64,000 nucleotides of DNA, taken from CALMZY01 sp052033915. Lineage in GTDB: Bacteria; Verrucomicrobiota; Kiritimatiellia; CAIQIC01; JAGNIJ01. The stretch spans positions 121,206 to 185,205 of the forward strand of contig JBPOJF010000003.1 of the NCBI GenBank assembly GCA_052033915.1. The letters run 5' to 3'. The position numbers were made by a program, and so were the translations under genes. Positions 25,066 to 32,874 of this stretch are shown here, piece by piece (position 1 is the stretch's first letter; each line of letters starts with the position of its first letter). Below the pieces are notes generated by a model that saw nothing but the letters and a program-made list of their open reading frames with translations, did not search any database and was not told where the DNA came from.

Positions 25066-25680
25066 ATGCAGCATCGTGCCCTCACTCTCAAAGCCGCCTG
25101 TTTCCTGTTCGGTGTCTCGCTGTGCGGCGCCGAACTGAATATGGACTGGGCCTATCACAACGTCGCGGGCTCGGATCGCGCTCAGGAGTTCGTGCCCGGT
25201 CATGGCTTTTCGTTTCTCGGCAACGGCAAGGCGATCATCCCGGACGGCGAGCCGGTAACCCTCTATGTCACCACGGCCAACCAGTTTGCGGGTGATGCCG
25301 AGGAGCAGGTCTTTGTCCGCTGGTGGAACGGCAGCGAGGAGAAGTGGATTTCGGGAACGTGGGAGACGAACGTCTGGCTCGGGAGCGGCGAGAACGATGC
25401 CGGGCGTTTCCATGGCCTGCCGATGGATCAGTCCGTGATGATCGACGTGTGGAAGTTCGAGATCGGCGCGGATGTGACCCTGCCCGGCGAGAACTTCTAT
25501 GTGATCCAGTTGAAAGGCTGGAAGGAAGGGAGCGAACCGGTTCAAGCCTGCTTGCTCAAGGATTCCGGCACGGACAGCAAGGTGAACAACATCGGCCAGA
25601 TCTGGACCTCGGGCGACTATTTCCAGCGCGATTGGAGCGTGACCATCACGGGTGCAGGCAGTCCCGCCGCCAAGCCGTAG
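25066..25680 (+). CDS. secreted protein of unknown function
   Basis: The 204-residue protein has a signal peptide (HRALTLKAACFLFGVSLCGA, cleaved near residue 23) and an ATG seven bases after a perfect AAAGGAG. The mature part is rich in Trp, Gly and acidic residues (VRWWNGSEEKWISGTWETNV, GENFYVIQLKGWKEGSE) and looks all-beta, possibly a carbohydrate- or protein-binding sandwich. I recognise no family. It is divergent from the LacI-type gene, whose operator lies 175 bases upstream, so it may be under that regulator's control. Not linked to a transport or hydrolase gene. Confidence 0.6.
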   Translation: MQHRALTLKAACFLFGVSLCGAELNMDWAYHNVAGSDRAQEFVPGHGFSFLGNGKAIIPDGEPVTLYVTTANQFAGDAEEQVFVRWWNGSEEKWISGTWETNVWLGSGENDAGRFHGLPMDQSVMIDVWKFEIGADVTLPGENFYVIQLKGWKEGSEPVQACLLKDSGTDSKVNNIGQIWTSGDYFQRDWSVTITGAGSPAAKP

Positions 25681-25802
25681 CGGCGGGAGGCTGGGGCCGC
25701 AAAAAACATTGAAGGTTTCGAGCGGCCCGGCGTCTTATTAGTGTTTACCGACGCCGACAGGATGATAGACTTTACGCGAAGCAGCCAAAACGGAGGTGGG
25801 AA

Positions 25803-26747
25803 ATGAGACGTTTCATATCAGTGCTGATGGCCGTCGCCGCGGGTACGGCGGTTGCGTCCGCCGAACCGATCCGCGTCGCCCTCATGGACTTCCAGGATCA
25901 GACGGGCATGAAATCCGATGCCGATCTGGGCGGCGGCATCGCGCCGTCCGCCCTCGCGGGCAAAGGCGTATTCCTTCTCGCCGAACAACTGGTCGGCCGG
26001 GAGGGCTTTACCCTCGTGGATCGCCGCGACTTCATGGACCAGATGGAGAAGCTGCAGCCGAAGGACATGGGCGAGAAGACCCCGGTCAAGCCCTCGTTTA
26101 TCCAGGCGGCCCAGGCCCTGAACACCGATGTCGTGCTGCGCGGCAGCCTGCTCGGGTTCTCGACCGGAAAAAAAGTCGTCGATCAGGGCGGCTATAAGAC
26201 CGAGTTTTCGACGGTCTCGCTGCGCGTGGGCATTGAGGCGCTGGATTCCGTGGACGGGACCGTCGTGGCGATGGCGAACGGCGTTGCGGATGGGAGTTTC
26301 CGCCAGACGGCCGCCAGCTACACGGTCATGTCCGAGGAAGACGCGATCGGCCTGATGCAGAAGGCCATCGCCCAGGCGCTGCCCAACATCGGAAACGCTC
26401 TTGAGACGCGGCTCTCCAAGCTCGCGAGCCGGCCGAAGATCAAGTTGAGCGTGAGCACGTCCGCCGACCCCGCGCTGATCGAGATCGACGGCATCCTGGT
26501 CGGCACATCGCCGGTCAAGGATCTGGATATCTATCAGGGCGATCACGTGCTGACGATCGGCAAGCCCGGCTACCGGGACATCACCAAGCGCATCCGGTTC
26601 GAGAAGAACACAGAGATTGAAGCGCCGATGATGCGCACGGAACTGTCCGCCGAGGAAATGAAGGAAGTCCTTGAAAAGGCGCGCCTGGACATCCTTTCGA
26701 CGGGCGGAATCCTGGAACCCGGTCTGATCATCAAGACCGTGGACTAA
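25803..26747 (+). CDS. secreted CsgG-like protein with PEGA domain
   Basis: The 314-residue protein has a signal peptide (MRRFISVLMAVAAGTAVASA). Residues about 22-205 resemble the CsgG/LpoB-like fold used in outer-membrane export or assembly (IRVALMDFQDQTG, LVDRRDFMDQMEKLQ, ALNTDVVLRGSLLGF). Residues about 218-275 form a PEGA-like beta module (KLSVSTSADPALIEIDGILV, GDHVLTIGKPGYRDI), common in surface-exposed proteins. The Cys of a lipobox is absent, so unlike CsgG it is not lipidated. GGAGG lies seven bases before the ATG. It is a single gene with a strong terminator after it. Confidence 0.7.
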   Translation: MRRFISVLMAVAAGTAVASAEPIRVALMDFQDQTGMKSDADLGGGIAPSALAGKGVFLLAEQLVGREGFTLVDRRDFMDQMEKLQPKDMGEKTPVKPSFIQAAQALNTDVVLRGSLLGFSTGKKVVDQGGYKTEFSTVSLRVGIEALDSVDGTVVAMANGVADGSFRQTAASYTVMSEEDAIGLMQKAIAQALPNIGNALETRLSKLASRPKIKLSVSTSADPALIEIDGILVGTSPVKDLDIYQGDHVLTIGKPGYRDITKRIRFEKNTEIEAPMMRTELSAEEMKEVLEKARLDILSTGGILEPGLIIKTVD

Positions 26748-26780
26748 GGGCTGGAATAATCCGCCGGCTTGGAGTATTGA

Positions 26781-26818
26781 TTCGCCGGGGCGTGAAGACG
26801 CCCCGGCGAACTGTTTTT
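26781..26818 (+). terminator. intrinsic terminator after CsgG-like gene
   Basis: A perfect 13-bp stem, TTCGCCGGGGCGT (26781-26793) with ACGCCCCGGCGAA (26798-26810), closes a GAAG tetraloop and is followed by CTGTTTTTTG. The next start codon is only nine bases further, so the following gene pair needs a promoter within or upstream of this element. Confidence 0.9.
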
Positions 26819-26826
26819 TGCGGGCT

Positions 26827-27372
26827 ATGATGTCTTCATTTCCAGCGTTTCTGCACCACATCCTCACGAACCTCGGATTCGTTCTGGTCTGGACAATGTG
26901 CCTCGTGGGCCTCCTTCTCTCGTGCCTGTCCATTTCGGGGACATGGCTGGTGGTCGGCGCGACCCTGCTTTCGATGTTTCTTGTCGGTTCGGGCTTTCCG
27001 GGATTCGGAACGGTTCTCCTGATGATCTGGGTTGCGATCTGCGTCGAGGTGGTCGAGTACGTCGCCGGCGTGTGGGGCGTCAAAAAACGCGGCGGTTCGA
27101 ACTGGGCGGGCTTGGCGGCTCTGGTCGGAGGGGTCGTCGGGTTGATCCTCGGCACGGCGATTCCGGCGCCGGTTTTCGGCAGTCTGCTGGGGATGACCGT
27201 CGGCAGTTTCGGATTGGTGTACGGCGTCGAGCGTTACCGCTTGAAACGGGTCTCGCCGGCCGTTCATATTGCCCTCGGCGCGGTGGTCGCGCGATTCTTC
27301 GTGGTGCTCTTGAAGGTCGGCGTCACGCTCGGAATGATGGCATGGCTCGCAATCGGCTTGGCGGCAAAATGA
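26827..27372 (+). CDS. DUF456 family membrane protein
   Basis: The 181-residue protein starts at the ATG at 26827 (a second ATG follows directly). It is strongly hydrophobic, with about five membrane helices, and has the DUF456 features GLLLSCLSISGTWLVVGATL near the start and GGVVGLILGTAIPAPVFGSL in the middle, glycine-rich segments that resemble glycine-zipper motifs. Its function is unknown in any organism as far as I know. The stop codon overlaps the next start (ATGA), so the two are translationally coupled. Confidence 0.8.
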   Translation: MMSSFPAFLHHILTNLGFVLVWTMCLVGLLLSCLSISGTWLVVGATLLSMFLVGSGFPGFGTVLLMIWVAICVEVVEYVAGVWGVKKRGGSNWAGLAALVGGVVGLILGTAIPAPVFGSLLGMTVGSFGLVYGVERYRLKRVSPAVHIALGAVVARFFVVLLKVGVTLGMMAWLAIGLAAK

Positions 27373-29279
27373 GCGGCGCGTTTTTTCCAAGCCTTGGAAA
27401 AAACGCCGGATTTTTTTCCAAGGCTTGGACAATCTTTCTCGCCGGTTCCCTCCTCGCGACGTCCGCGCCGGCCGAACATCTACGTCCCGTCCTCGGGGCC
27501 CGCGAGCGGGCGCGCCTGGAAGACGCATTGCGCTGCATGGAGATGACCGGGGTGGATTTGGGTTTCGAAAAGGACTACGGCAAACCGCAGGTCGTTCTTC
27601 AGCGTGCGCGCCGACTTCTCGCCGAACCGCTCGGACTGCCGGCGATGGCGGACGAGATTCTCGCGGCGTTCCAGTCGAATTGCCCGCCCGCCGTCTGGCA
27701 GGAGACCGCCAATCTGCTCGAGGTGAAACGGACCGAGCCGACGGCCGCGCCGTCCGCGGACGCAGGTTCCCCGGCCCGCGGCCTCGCCTCCTTCCTGTCG
27801 GGCGCGCGCCGGGCTGAACAACGGCTGTCGCAGGCCTTTGGCGCCCTGACCGGCGACGAAAAGCGGTACGTCGCGGCGGCTTTCTTCGCGGGGATGTTCA
27901 ACGCGGAGGACAAGGCCGACGTGCGGGTTGATCTTCTCTCCGTCGGGGTGTCGACGGCCGACATCCAGCGGGCGATCCTGGAGAACCTGGACATCGATCC
28001 CGGACCGGCGTCATCGAACTTCCTCGCCGTTCTCGGGAAAGCGGACATCGCGGCGCTGCTGGACGCGGGACGCATATTTCAGCAGGCGGTGTATGAAGCG
28101 CGCGAGGCCGCGAAGACCATTCGCGATTGGCCCCGGAACCCCACGCGCGTCGATTCGATCCTGTTCGGCACGTGGGGCAATGATGTGTACACGAACGCGG
28201 AACTGCTGATCCTGGATCCGGGCGGAGACGACACCTATTGCGGGGATGCGGGAAGCGCGAACGGATTGCAGGGCAGGCCGCTGGCCGCGATCGTGGATCT
28301 TGCGGGCGACGACCGCTACATCGGCGATCGGGTGTTGGGGCCCGGCGCCGCCGTGTTTGGCGCGGCGGTGCTGCTGGACGGCGCGGGCGATGACCTGTAC
28401 CGCGCGAAATACACGGGCCAGGCCTCCGCGTTTTTCGGCGCGAGCTGGCTGGAGGACCTGGCGGGAAGCGATGTCTATCGCGCGCAGGCGCACGCGCAGG
28501 CCGCCGGGTACGCGGGGTTCGGATATCTGCGCGACGGCGCAGGCAACGATGTGTATGACGTCGGGTTCGCGGGTCAGGCCTATGCGGGGGTCATGGGCGT
28601 GGGCATCCTGGTGGATGAGGCGGGGAATGACCGTTATCTCGCGGGCGGTGTCGAGCACGACTACGAGCGCAACGACGACCGGTACATTTCGATGGCGCAG
28701 GGACTGGCGATCGGCATGCGGCCGTACGCGGGCGGCGGCGTCGCCGCCTTGATCGATCTCGAAGGCAACGACACGTACGTGGCCGATGTGTTCGGACAGG
28801 GCGTCGGCTACTGGTACTCCGTCGGCATGCTGCTGGATGTCGCGGGCGACGACACGTACTCGATGTTCCAATACGGGCAGGGTTCCGGCATCCATCTCAG
28901 CTCCGGTCTTCTGGCCGACGGCGGCGGCAGGGATGTTTACACCGGCGGCGTGCTGGCGCAGGGCAACGCGCACGATTACGGGGTCGGGATGCTGTTCGAT
29001 CAGGGCGGGGACGACACGTACACCGCGAACCGGCACGCGCAGGGCCGGGCGATCAACAATGCGCTCGGGATTCTCGTGGATTCCGCCGGCGACGACTCCT
29101 ATTTCGGGCGGCTGACCGATGAGTGCCAGGGCATCGGCAACGACGGGGGCGAGCGCGAGTACGGGAGCCTCGCAGTGCTGATGGACCTGGCGGGCCGGGA
29201 TTTCTACTCCTGCGGCGCGACGAACGGATGCCGGATGACGAGACCGGATTTCGGGATTGTTTATGACGATCAACCCTGA
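27369..29279 (+). CDS. secreted protein with twelve D-x-G-x-D-x-Y repeats
   Basis: The 636-residue protein starts with an ATGA overlap and has a signal peptide (FLAGSLLATSAPA) whose n-region is encoded by a dispersed palindromic repeat. Residues about 40-270 are helical. From about 275 on there are twelve copies of a motif D-x-x-G-x-D-x-Y (GGDDTY, AGDDRY, AGNDVY, EGNDTY, GGRDVY and others), spaced by 25-35 residues with QGxGxxxxxGxLxD between. The acidic-Gly pattern resembles calcium-binding beta-roll or FG-GAP-like repeats, but is not the nonapeptide RTX motif. It is probably a cell-surface or periplasmic scaffold. I recognise no named family. Confidence 0.7.
   Translation: MSGAFFPSLGKNAGFFSKAWTIFLAGSLLATSAPAEHLRPVLGARERARLEDALRCMEMTGVDLGFEKDYGKPQVVLQRARRLLAEPLGLPAMADEILAAFQSNCPPAVWQETANLLEVKRTEPTAAPSADAGSPARGLASFLSGARRAEQRLSQAFGALTGDEKRYVAAAFFAGMFNAEDKADVRVDLLSVGVSTADIQRAILENLDIDPGPASSNFLAVLGKADIAALLDAGRIFQQAVYEAREAAKTIRDWPRNPTRVDSILFGTWGNDVYTNAELLILDPGGDDTYCGDAGSANGLQGRPLAAIVDLAGDDRYIGDRVLGPGAAVFGAAVLLDGAGDDLYRAKYTGQASAFFGASWLEDLAGSDVYRAQAHAQAAGYAGFGYLRDGAGNDVYDVGFAGQAYAGVMGVGILVDEAGNDRYLAGGVEHDYERNDDRYISMAQGLAIGMRPYAGGGVAALIDLEGNDTYVADVFGQGVGYWYSVGMLLDVAGDDTYSMFQYGQGSGIHLSSGLLADGGGRDVYTGGVLAQGNAHDYGVGMLFDQGGDDTYTANRHAQGRAINNALGILVDSAGDDSYFGRLTDECQGIGNDGGEREYGSLAVLMDLAGRDFYSCGATNGCRMTRPDFGIVYDDQP
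27381..27430. repeat. TTCCAAG/CTTGGAA palindromic repeat, copy A
   Basis: TTTTTTCCAAG (27381-27391) and CTTGGAAAAAA (27393-27403) form a perfect palindrome around one base; after CGCCGGA a second palindrome, TTTTTTTCCAAGGCTTGGAC, follows. It lies inside the coding region of the repeat protein and encodes its residues 5-19. Copy B is at 43154-43199. Confidence 0.8.
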
Positions 29280-29949
29280 TGGTGTTGCCGCAAGCAGGCG
29301 CAAGAGGACGCAAAGGGATGCGATCCTTTGTGTCTGTTGGAGCCTCTTGGCGGCCAACGTTTTTTCCGGCGGGCCGCCGTCCGACGACGAATTGATCTTC
29401 AGCCTTCAGCGTTACGGCAACACGCCGGAAAAGCGCGAGGCCAAGGCGCGCTCGCGCGAGATCCTGGTCCGGCGCGGCCCCGACGCCCTGCGCCTCCTGA
29501 TGGGGCGGGTCCACCTGGAGAACGTGATGATCGCGGTTGAGGCGGAGAACATGGTTCGAACGATGGACCCCCGGAAGGTTGCGGCCGTGCTGGCGGAGTT
29601 TCTCGGCGACGGGCATCCGCAGACGCGCAAGCTGGCGGCGTACTGGCTGGGGTTTCACGACACGCCGGAGTACGCGGCCGGGATTTACCCTCTCCTGGAA
29701 GACGACGAAACGGCCGGGGCGGCGATTCGCACGCTGGGCAAGTGGCGGGACCGCGACGCGATCCCGAAGATCGTCCCGTTCCTGTCGCACGAGAAGGAGG
29801 TCCGGCGGATCGCGGCGGTCAACGCCTTGCGCGACATCGGCGACGCGTCCGCGATCCCGGAACTGGAGCCTCTGCTTGACGACCGCTACTTCACCGTTCG
29901 CAAAGCGGCGGAACGCGCCCTCGCACAACTCCGCGCGTCCCGGCCGTAA
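29263..29949 (+). CDS. HEAT-repeat secreted protein
   Basis: The 228-residue protein starts at the ATG at 29263, inside the end of the previous gene (17-base overlap). The first 37 residues (SRRKRTQRDAILCVCWSLLA and following) form a signal-peptide-like segment encoded by a dispersed repeat. The remainder is helical with PBS/HEAT repeats: VAAVLAEFLGDGHPQTRKLA, AIPKIVPFLSHEKEVRRIAA and SAIPELEPLLDDRYFTVRKA. Such repeats bind proteins or scaffold complexes. Coupled translation with the D-x-G-x-D-x-Y protein and DUF456 suggests a three-gene unit. Confidence 0.75.
   Translation: MTINPDGVAASRRKRTQRDAILCVCWSLLAANVFSGGPPSDDELIFSLQRYGNTPEKREAKARSREILVRRGPDALRLLMGRVHLENVMIAVEAENMVRTMDPRKVAAVLAEFLGDGHPQTRKLAAYWLGFHDTPEYAAGIYPLLEDDETAGAAIRTLGKWRDRDAIPKIVPFLSHEKEVRRIAAVNALRDIGDASAIPELEPLLDDRYFTVRKAAERALAQLRASRP
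29284..29358. repeat. GCAAG/CTTGGCGG inverted dispersed repeat inside a coding start
   Basis: The element starts GTTGCCGCAAGCAGGCGCAA and ends CCTCTTGGCGGCCAAC, its arms inverted, with GACGCAAAGGGATGC and GATCCTTTGTGTC between them. It resembles the widespread 'GCAAAGACGCAAAG' extragenic elements, and here supplies residues 8-32 of the HEAT-repeat protein. Confidence 0.65.
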
Positions 29950-29975
29950 TCTTCAGCCGCGATCGCTCTTTATCT

Positions 29976-30003
29976 TTGACACCCCGCGCTCTTGAGGTAT
30001 CTT
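29976..30003 (+). promoter_or_regulatory. mscL promoter
   Basis: TTGACA (29976-29981, perfect -35), a 16-base spacer and TATCTT (29998-30003) lie 43 bases before the mscL start codon. Confidence 0.65.
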
Positions 30004-30046
30004 CACCACCCGCTGTCGGATAAACCGTAACAACACGGAGGATTAT

Positions 30047-30451
30047 ATGGGCAACTGGATCAAGGAATTCAAAGAGTTTGCCGTCAAGGGGAACATGGTG
30101 GACATGGCCGTCGGTATCATCATCGGCGGCGCGTTCGGAAAGATCGTTTCGTCTCTGGTCAACGACATCCTGATGCCGCCCCTGGGCATGCTGATGGGCG
30201 GGGTGGATTTTTCCGACAAGGCGCTCACGCTGAAGGAGGCCGCTGAAGGCGCCCCCGCCGTTCAGCTCAAGTACGGCGTCTTCATCAACAACATCCTCGA
30301 TTTCACCATCGTGGCGTTCGCCGTGTTTCTTCTGGTGAAGGGCATCAACCAGTTGAAGAGGAAGGAAGCGGCCGCCCCGTCAACGCCTCCGGCGCCTTCG
30401 GCGCAGGAAGTGCTGCTGGGTGAAATCCGCGACATCCTGAAGACGAAATAA
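30047..30451 (+). CDS. mscL: large-conductance mechanosensitive channel
   Basis: The 134-residue protein forms a pentameric tension-gated pore in the inner membrane that releases solutes under hypo-osmotic shock. The N-terminal amphipathic helix (WIKEFKEFAVKGNMVDMAVG) and TM1 (IIIGGAFGKIVSSLVNDILM, the gate) are standard, as is the PPLGMLMGG periplasmic turn; TM2 is ILDFTIVAFAVFLLVKGINQ. The tail ends in the family's LLGEIRDILK helix. GGAGG precedes the ATG. The DUF481 gene follows by 19 bases and may share its transcript. Confidence 0.97.
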   Translation: MGNWIKEFKEFAVKGNMVDMAVGIIIGGAFGKIVSSLVNDILMPPLGMLMGGVDFSDKALTLKEAAEGAPAVQLKYGVFINNILDFTIVAFAVFLLVKGINQLKRKEAAAPSTPPAPSAQEVLLGEIRDILKTK

Positions 30452-30470
30452 CCGCACGGAGAACCACACC

Positions 30471-31220
30471 ATGATGAGAATTGGATCTGCACTGATTGCC
30501 GTTCTGCTGGCCGCCGCGCTGTCCGCGCCGGCGGAGGAATCCGCCGGGGCCCGGTGGAGCGCGAGCGCGAACGCGGGGCTGAACCTGACGCGTGGAAACA
30601 GCCGGACCACGGCGGGGAACGTCGGCATCGTCGCCGAGCGCAAAGGCGACGCGCATGAAGCCACCGTGGGTGTCGAGGGCAACTACGGCCAGAGCGAGCA
30701 GACGGACGCGGACGGCGGGACGGAAATGAAGACCACCGTCCAGAACGAGAAGGGGTATGCCGGGTACCGCTACCTGTTCACGGACCGCGACTACGCCTAC
30801 ATGAACGGCGAACTCAGCCAGGACAAGATCGCGGATATCAAGTACCGGCTGATCCTCGGTCCCGGCCTCGGCCGCTACTGGATCAAGAGCGACAAGAACA
30901 CGTTCGGGACGGAACTCGGTATCTCCTGGATCAAGGATAAGATCGGCGAGGACGAAGGCGATCGCTTTGCCCTGCGTTTCGCGGAGAAGTACGAGTTGAA
31001 GATCAGCGACACGGCGAAGGTATGGGAAAGCGTGGAGTACCTTCCCGCCATGGATGACTTCGACAACTACCTGATCAACGGCGAAATCGGTGTTGAGGCG
31101 GCCATGAACTCGCGGCTCAGCCTGCGCATCGTGGCCCAGGACAAGTACAACAACGTTCCGGCGGACGACAAGGAGAAGAACGACTTCACCGTGACCGCCG
31201 GCATCGGGTACAAGCTATAA
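30471..31220 (+). CDS. DUF481 (YdiY-like) outer-membrane protein
   Basis: The 249-residue protein has a signal peptide (MRIGSALIAVLLAAALSAPA) and then amphipathic beta-strands with aromatic girdles: ASANAGLNLTRGNSRTTAGN, GYAGYRYLFTDRDYAYMNGE, NTFGTELGISWIKD, DFDNYLINGEIGVEAAM. The final residues, FTVTAGIGYKL, form a typical outer-membrane C-terminal strand. DUF481 proteins are small beta-barrels often induced by salt or acid; co-occurrence with mscL fits an osmotic-stress theme. Followed by a strong terminator. Confidence 0.82.
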   Translation: MMRIGSALIAVLLAAALSAPAEESAGARWSASANAGLNLTRGNSRTTAGNVGIVAERKGDAHEATVGVEGNYGQSEQTDADGGTEMKTTVQNEKGYAGYRYLFTDRDYAYMNGELSQDKIADIKYRLILGPGLGRYWIKSDKNTFGTELGISWIKDKIGEDEGDRFALRFAEKYELKISDTAKVWESVEYLPAMDDFDNYLINGEIGVEAAMNSRLSLRIVAQDKYNNVPADDKEKNDFTVTAGIGYKL

Positions 31221-31238
31221 GGCGTTTCGACGGATTGG

Positions 31239-31279
31239 AAGGCCGGGCATCGGCAACCGATGCCCGGCCTTTCCCTTTG
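31239..31279 (+). terminator. intrinsic terminator after DUF481 gene
   Basis: AAGGCCGGGCATCGG (31239-31253) pairs perfectly over 15 bp with CCGATGCCCGGCCTT (31257-31271) around a 3-base loop, followed by TCCCTTT. The U-run is interrupted, but the stem is very stable. Confidence 0.8.
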
Positions 31280-31290
31280 CGGCAGAGAAC

Positions 31291-31319
31291 TTGCCCTCCC
31301 GGGGGACGGGGCCTACAAT
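31291..31319 (+). promoter_or_regulatory. thrC promoter
   Basis: TTGCCC (31291-31296), 17 bases and TACAAT (31314-31319; 5 of 6) lie just 16 bases before the first thrC ATG. Transcription would start near 31326, leaving a leader of about 9-18 bases with no Shine-Dalgarno sequence. Confidence 0.6.
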
Positions 31320-31334
31320 GCAGCGCTGACCTTT

Positions 31335-32723
31335 ATGAAACCGATGTCCTACATCAGCACGCGCGGGCAGACCCGGCCGATGAGTTTTCAGGATGCCGTG
31401 ATCACCGGTCTCGCGCCGGACGGCGGCCTGCTGATTCCCTCCGACATCCCGCGCGTGGCCGATCGCCTTCCTGAATGGTCGAAGCTGTCCTACCAGGACA
31501 TCACCTTTGAAATTCTGCGGCTCTTTGTGGACCTGCCGGACGGCGACCTGCGGGACTTGATCGAGCGCAGCTACTCCACGTTCCGCCACCCGGAGATTGC
31601 GCCGGCCTGGAAGGTCGGGCCCGTGCACATCCTGGAGCTGTTTCACGGCCCGACGCTGGCGTTCAAGGACATTGCGCTCCAGTTCTTGAGCCGTTTCTTC
31701 GAGTACATCCTGGAGCGCCGCGGCACGCGCCTGAACATTCTCGGGGCGACCAGCGGCGACACCGGAAGCGCGGCGATCCACGGCGTGCGCGGCCGCGACC
31801 GGATGAGTATTTTCATGATGCACCCGCACGGCCGCGTGGCGCCGCTTCAGGAGAAGCAGATGACCTCCGTGCTGGACCCGAACGTGTTCAACCTTGCGAT
31901 CGAAGGCACGTTCGACGATTGCCAGCGGATCATGAAGACGATCTTCAGCGACTTGCCGTTCAAGGAGCGGTTTGCGCTGGGGGCGGTCAATTCGGTCAAC
32001 TGGGCGCGCGTGGTCGTGCAGATCGTCTATTACTTCTCGTCCGGCCTGTACGTCATGAACACCACCGGCAGCCGGGCGGTTCGCTTCGCCGTGCCGACCG
32101 GGAATTTCGGCGACATCCTGGCCGGCTATTACGCCGCGCGCATGGGACTGCCGATCCGCCGCCTGATCCTCGCGACGAACGAGAACGACATCCTGGCGCG
32201 GTTCTTCAACACGGGCGACTACAGTCTCGGCAAGGTCGTTCCCACGATCAGCCCCTCGATGGATATTCAGGTGGCGAGCAATTTCGAGCGCTACCTCTAC
32301 TACAAGGTCGGCTGCGACAGCCGGAAACTGGACGACCTGTTCAGGCAATTCGCGTCAACGGGGCGCCTGACCATTCCGCTCGACGACAAGGGCCGGGTTG
32401 ACGATCTGTTCGTTGCGGGAGTCGGCCGCACGTCGGAGACGCTGGCCGTGATCCGGAGGTACTATGAGCAGTACGACTACCTCATGGACCCGCACACCGC
32501 GGTGGGCGTCAAGGTGGCCGAGTCCTGCGTGGACGATGGAGCGCCGGTGATCTGTCTTGCCACCGCGCATCCCGCGAAATTCAGCCGGGCGATCCAGGAC
32601 GCGACGGGCAAGGACCTCGCGCGCCACGAGATTCTCGACCGGCTTGCCGATGCGCCGACCCGCTGCACCGTACTCCCGGCCGACGAAAAGCGGGTCAAAG
32701 ACTACATCTGCGCGCACGCATAA
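31335..32723 (+). CDS. thrC: threonine synthase
   Basis: The 462-residue PLP enzyme converts O-phosphohomoserine to threonine. The PLP lysine is in GPTLAFKDIALQFL, the phosphate-binding loop is LGATSGDTGSAAIHG, and the class motif FNLAIEGTFDDCQRIMK follows; VPTGNFGDILAGYYA binds the PLP ring. The N-terminus reads MSYISTRGQTRPMSFQDAV, so the ATG at 31344 is equally likely as the start; neither has a Shine-Dalgarno. It belongs to the shorter fungal/E. coli-type class, judging by the N-terminal 100-residue domain. It stands alone. Confidence 0.94.
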   Translation: MKPMSYISTRGQTRPMSFQDAVITGLAPDGGLLIPSDIPRVADRLPEWSKLSYQDITFEILRLFVDLPDGDLRDLIERSYSTFRHPEIAPAWKVGPVHILELFHGPTLAFKDIALQFLSRFFEYILERRGTRLNILGATSGDTGSAAIHGVRGRDRMSIFMMHPHGRVAPLQEKQMTSVLDPNVFNLAIEGTFDDCQRIMKTIFSDLPFKERFALGAVNSVNWARVVVQIVYYFSSGLYVMNTTGSRAVRFAVPTGNFGDILAGYYAARMGLPIRRLILATNENDILARFFNTGDYSLGKVVPTISPSMDIQVASNFERYLYYKVGCDSRKLDDLFRQFASTGRLTIPLDDKGRVDDLFVAGVGRTSETLAVIRRYYEQYDYLMDPHTAVGVKVAESCVDDGAPVICLATAHPAKFSRAIQDATGKDLARHEILDRLADAPTRCTVLPADEKRVKDYICAHA

Positions 32724-32828
32724 CGGCCCGCGCCCGACATTCGGCGCGCATGTATCTGCCCGTTCCCAATCGTCAAGATAATCGAGTTGCGTGCGTCAAG
32801 TTCAGCAAAAGGGATGAGGTAGTTCCTT

Positions 32829-32869
32829 GAGCCTTGGGGGTTCCGGCGTTGCCGGAACCCCCAAGGCTC
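32829..32869. repeat. perfect 19-bp hairpin at the 3' end of the IS remnant
   Basis: GAGCCTTGGGGGTTCCGGC (32829-32847) is perfectly inverted at 32851-32869 around a GTT loop. It lies five bases after the transposase stop (minus strand). There is no T-run on either side, so it is not a standard terminator; it may block read-through transcription. Confidence 0.75.
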
Positions 32870-32874
32870 GCGCG

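Noticed and set aside
32829..32869. The 19-bp hairpin as a bidirectional intrinsic terminator for thrC and the transposase
   Set aside because: No T-run on either side; recorded as a hairpin only.
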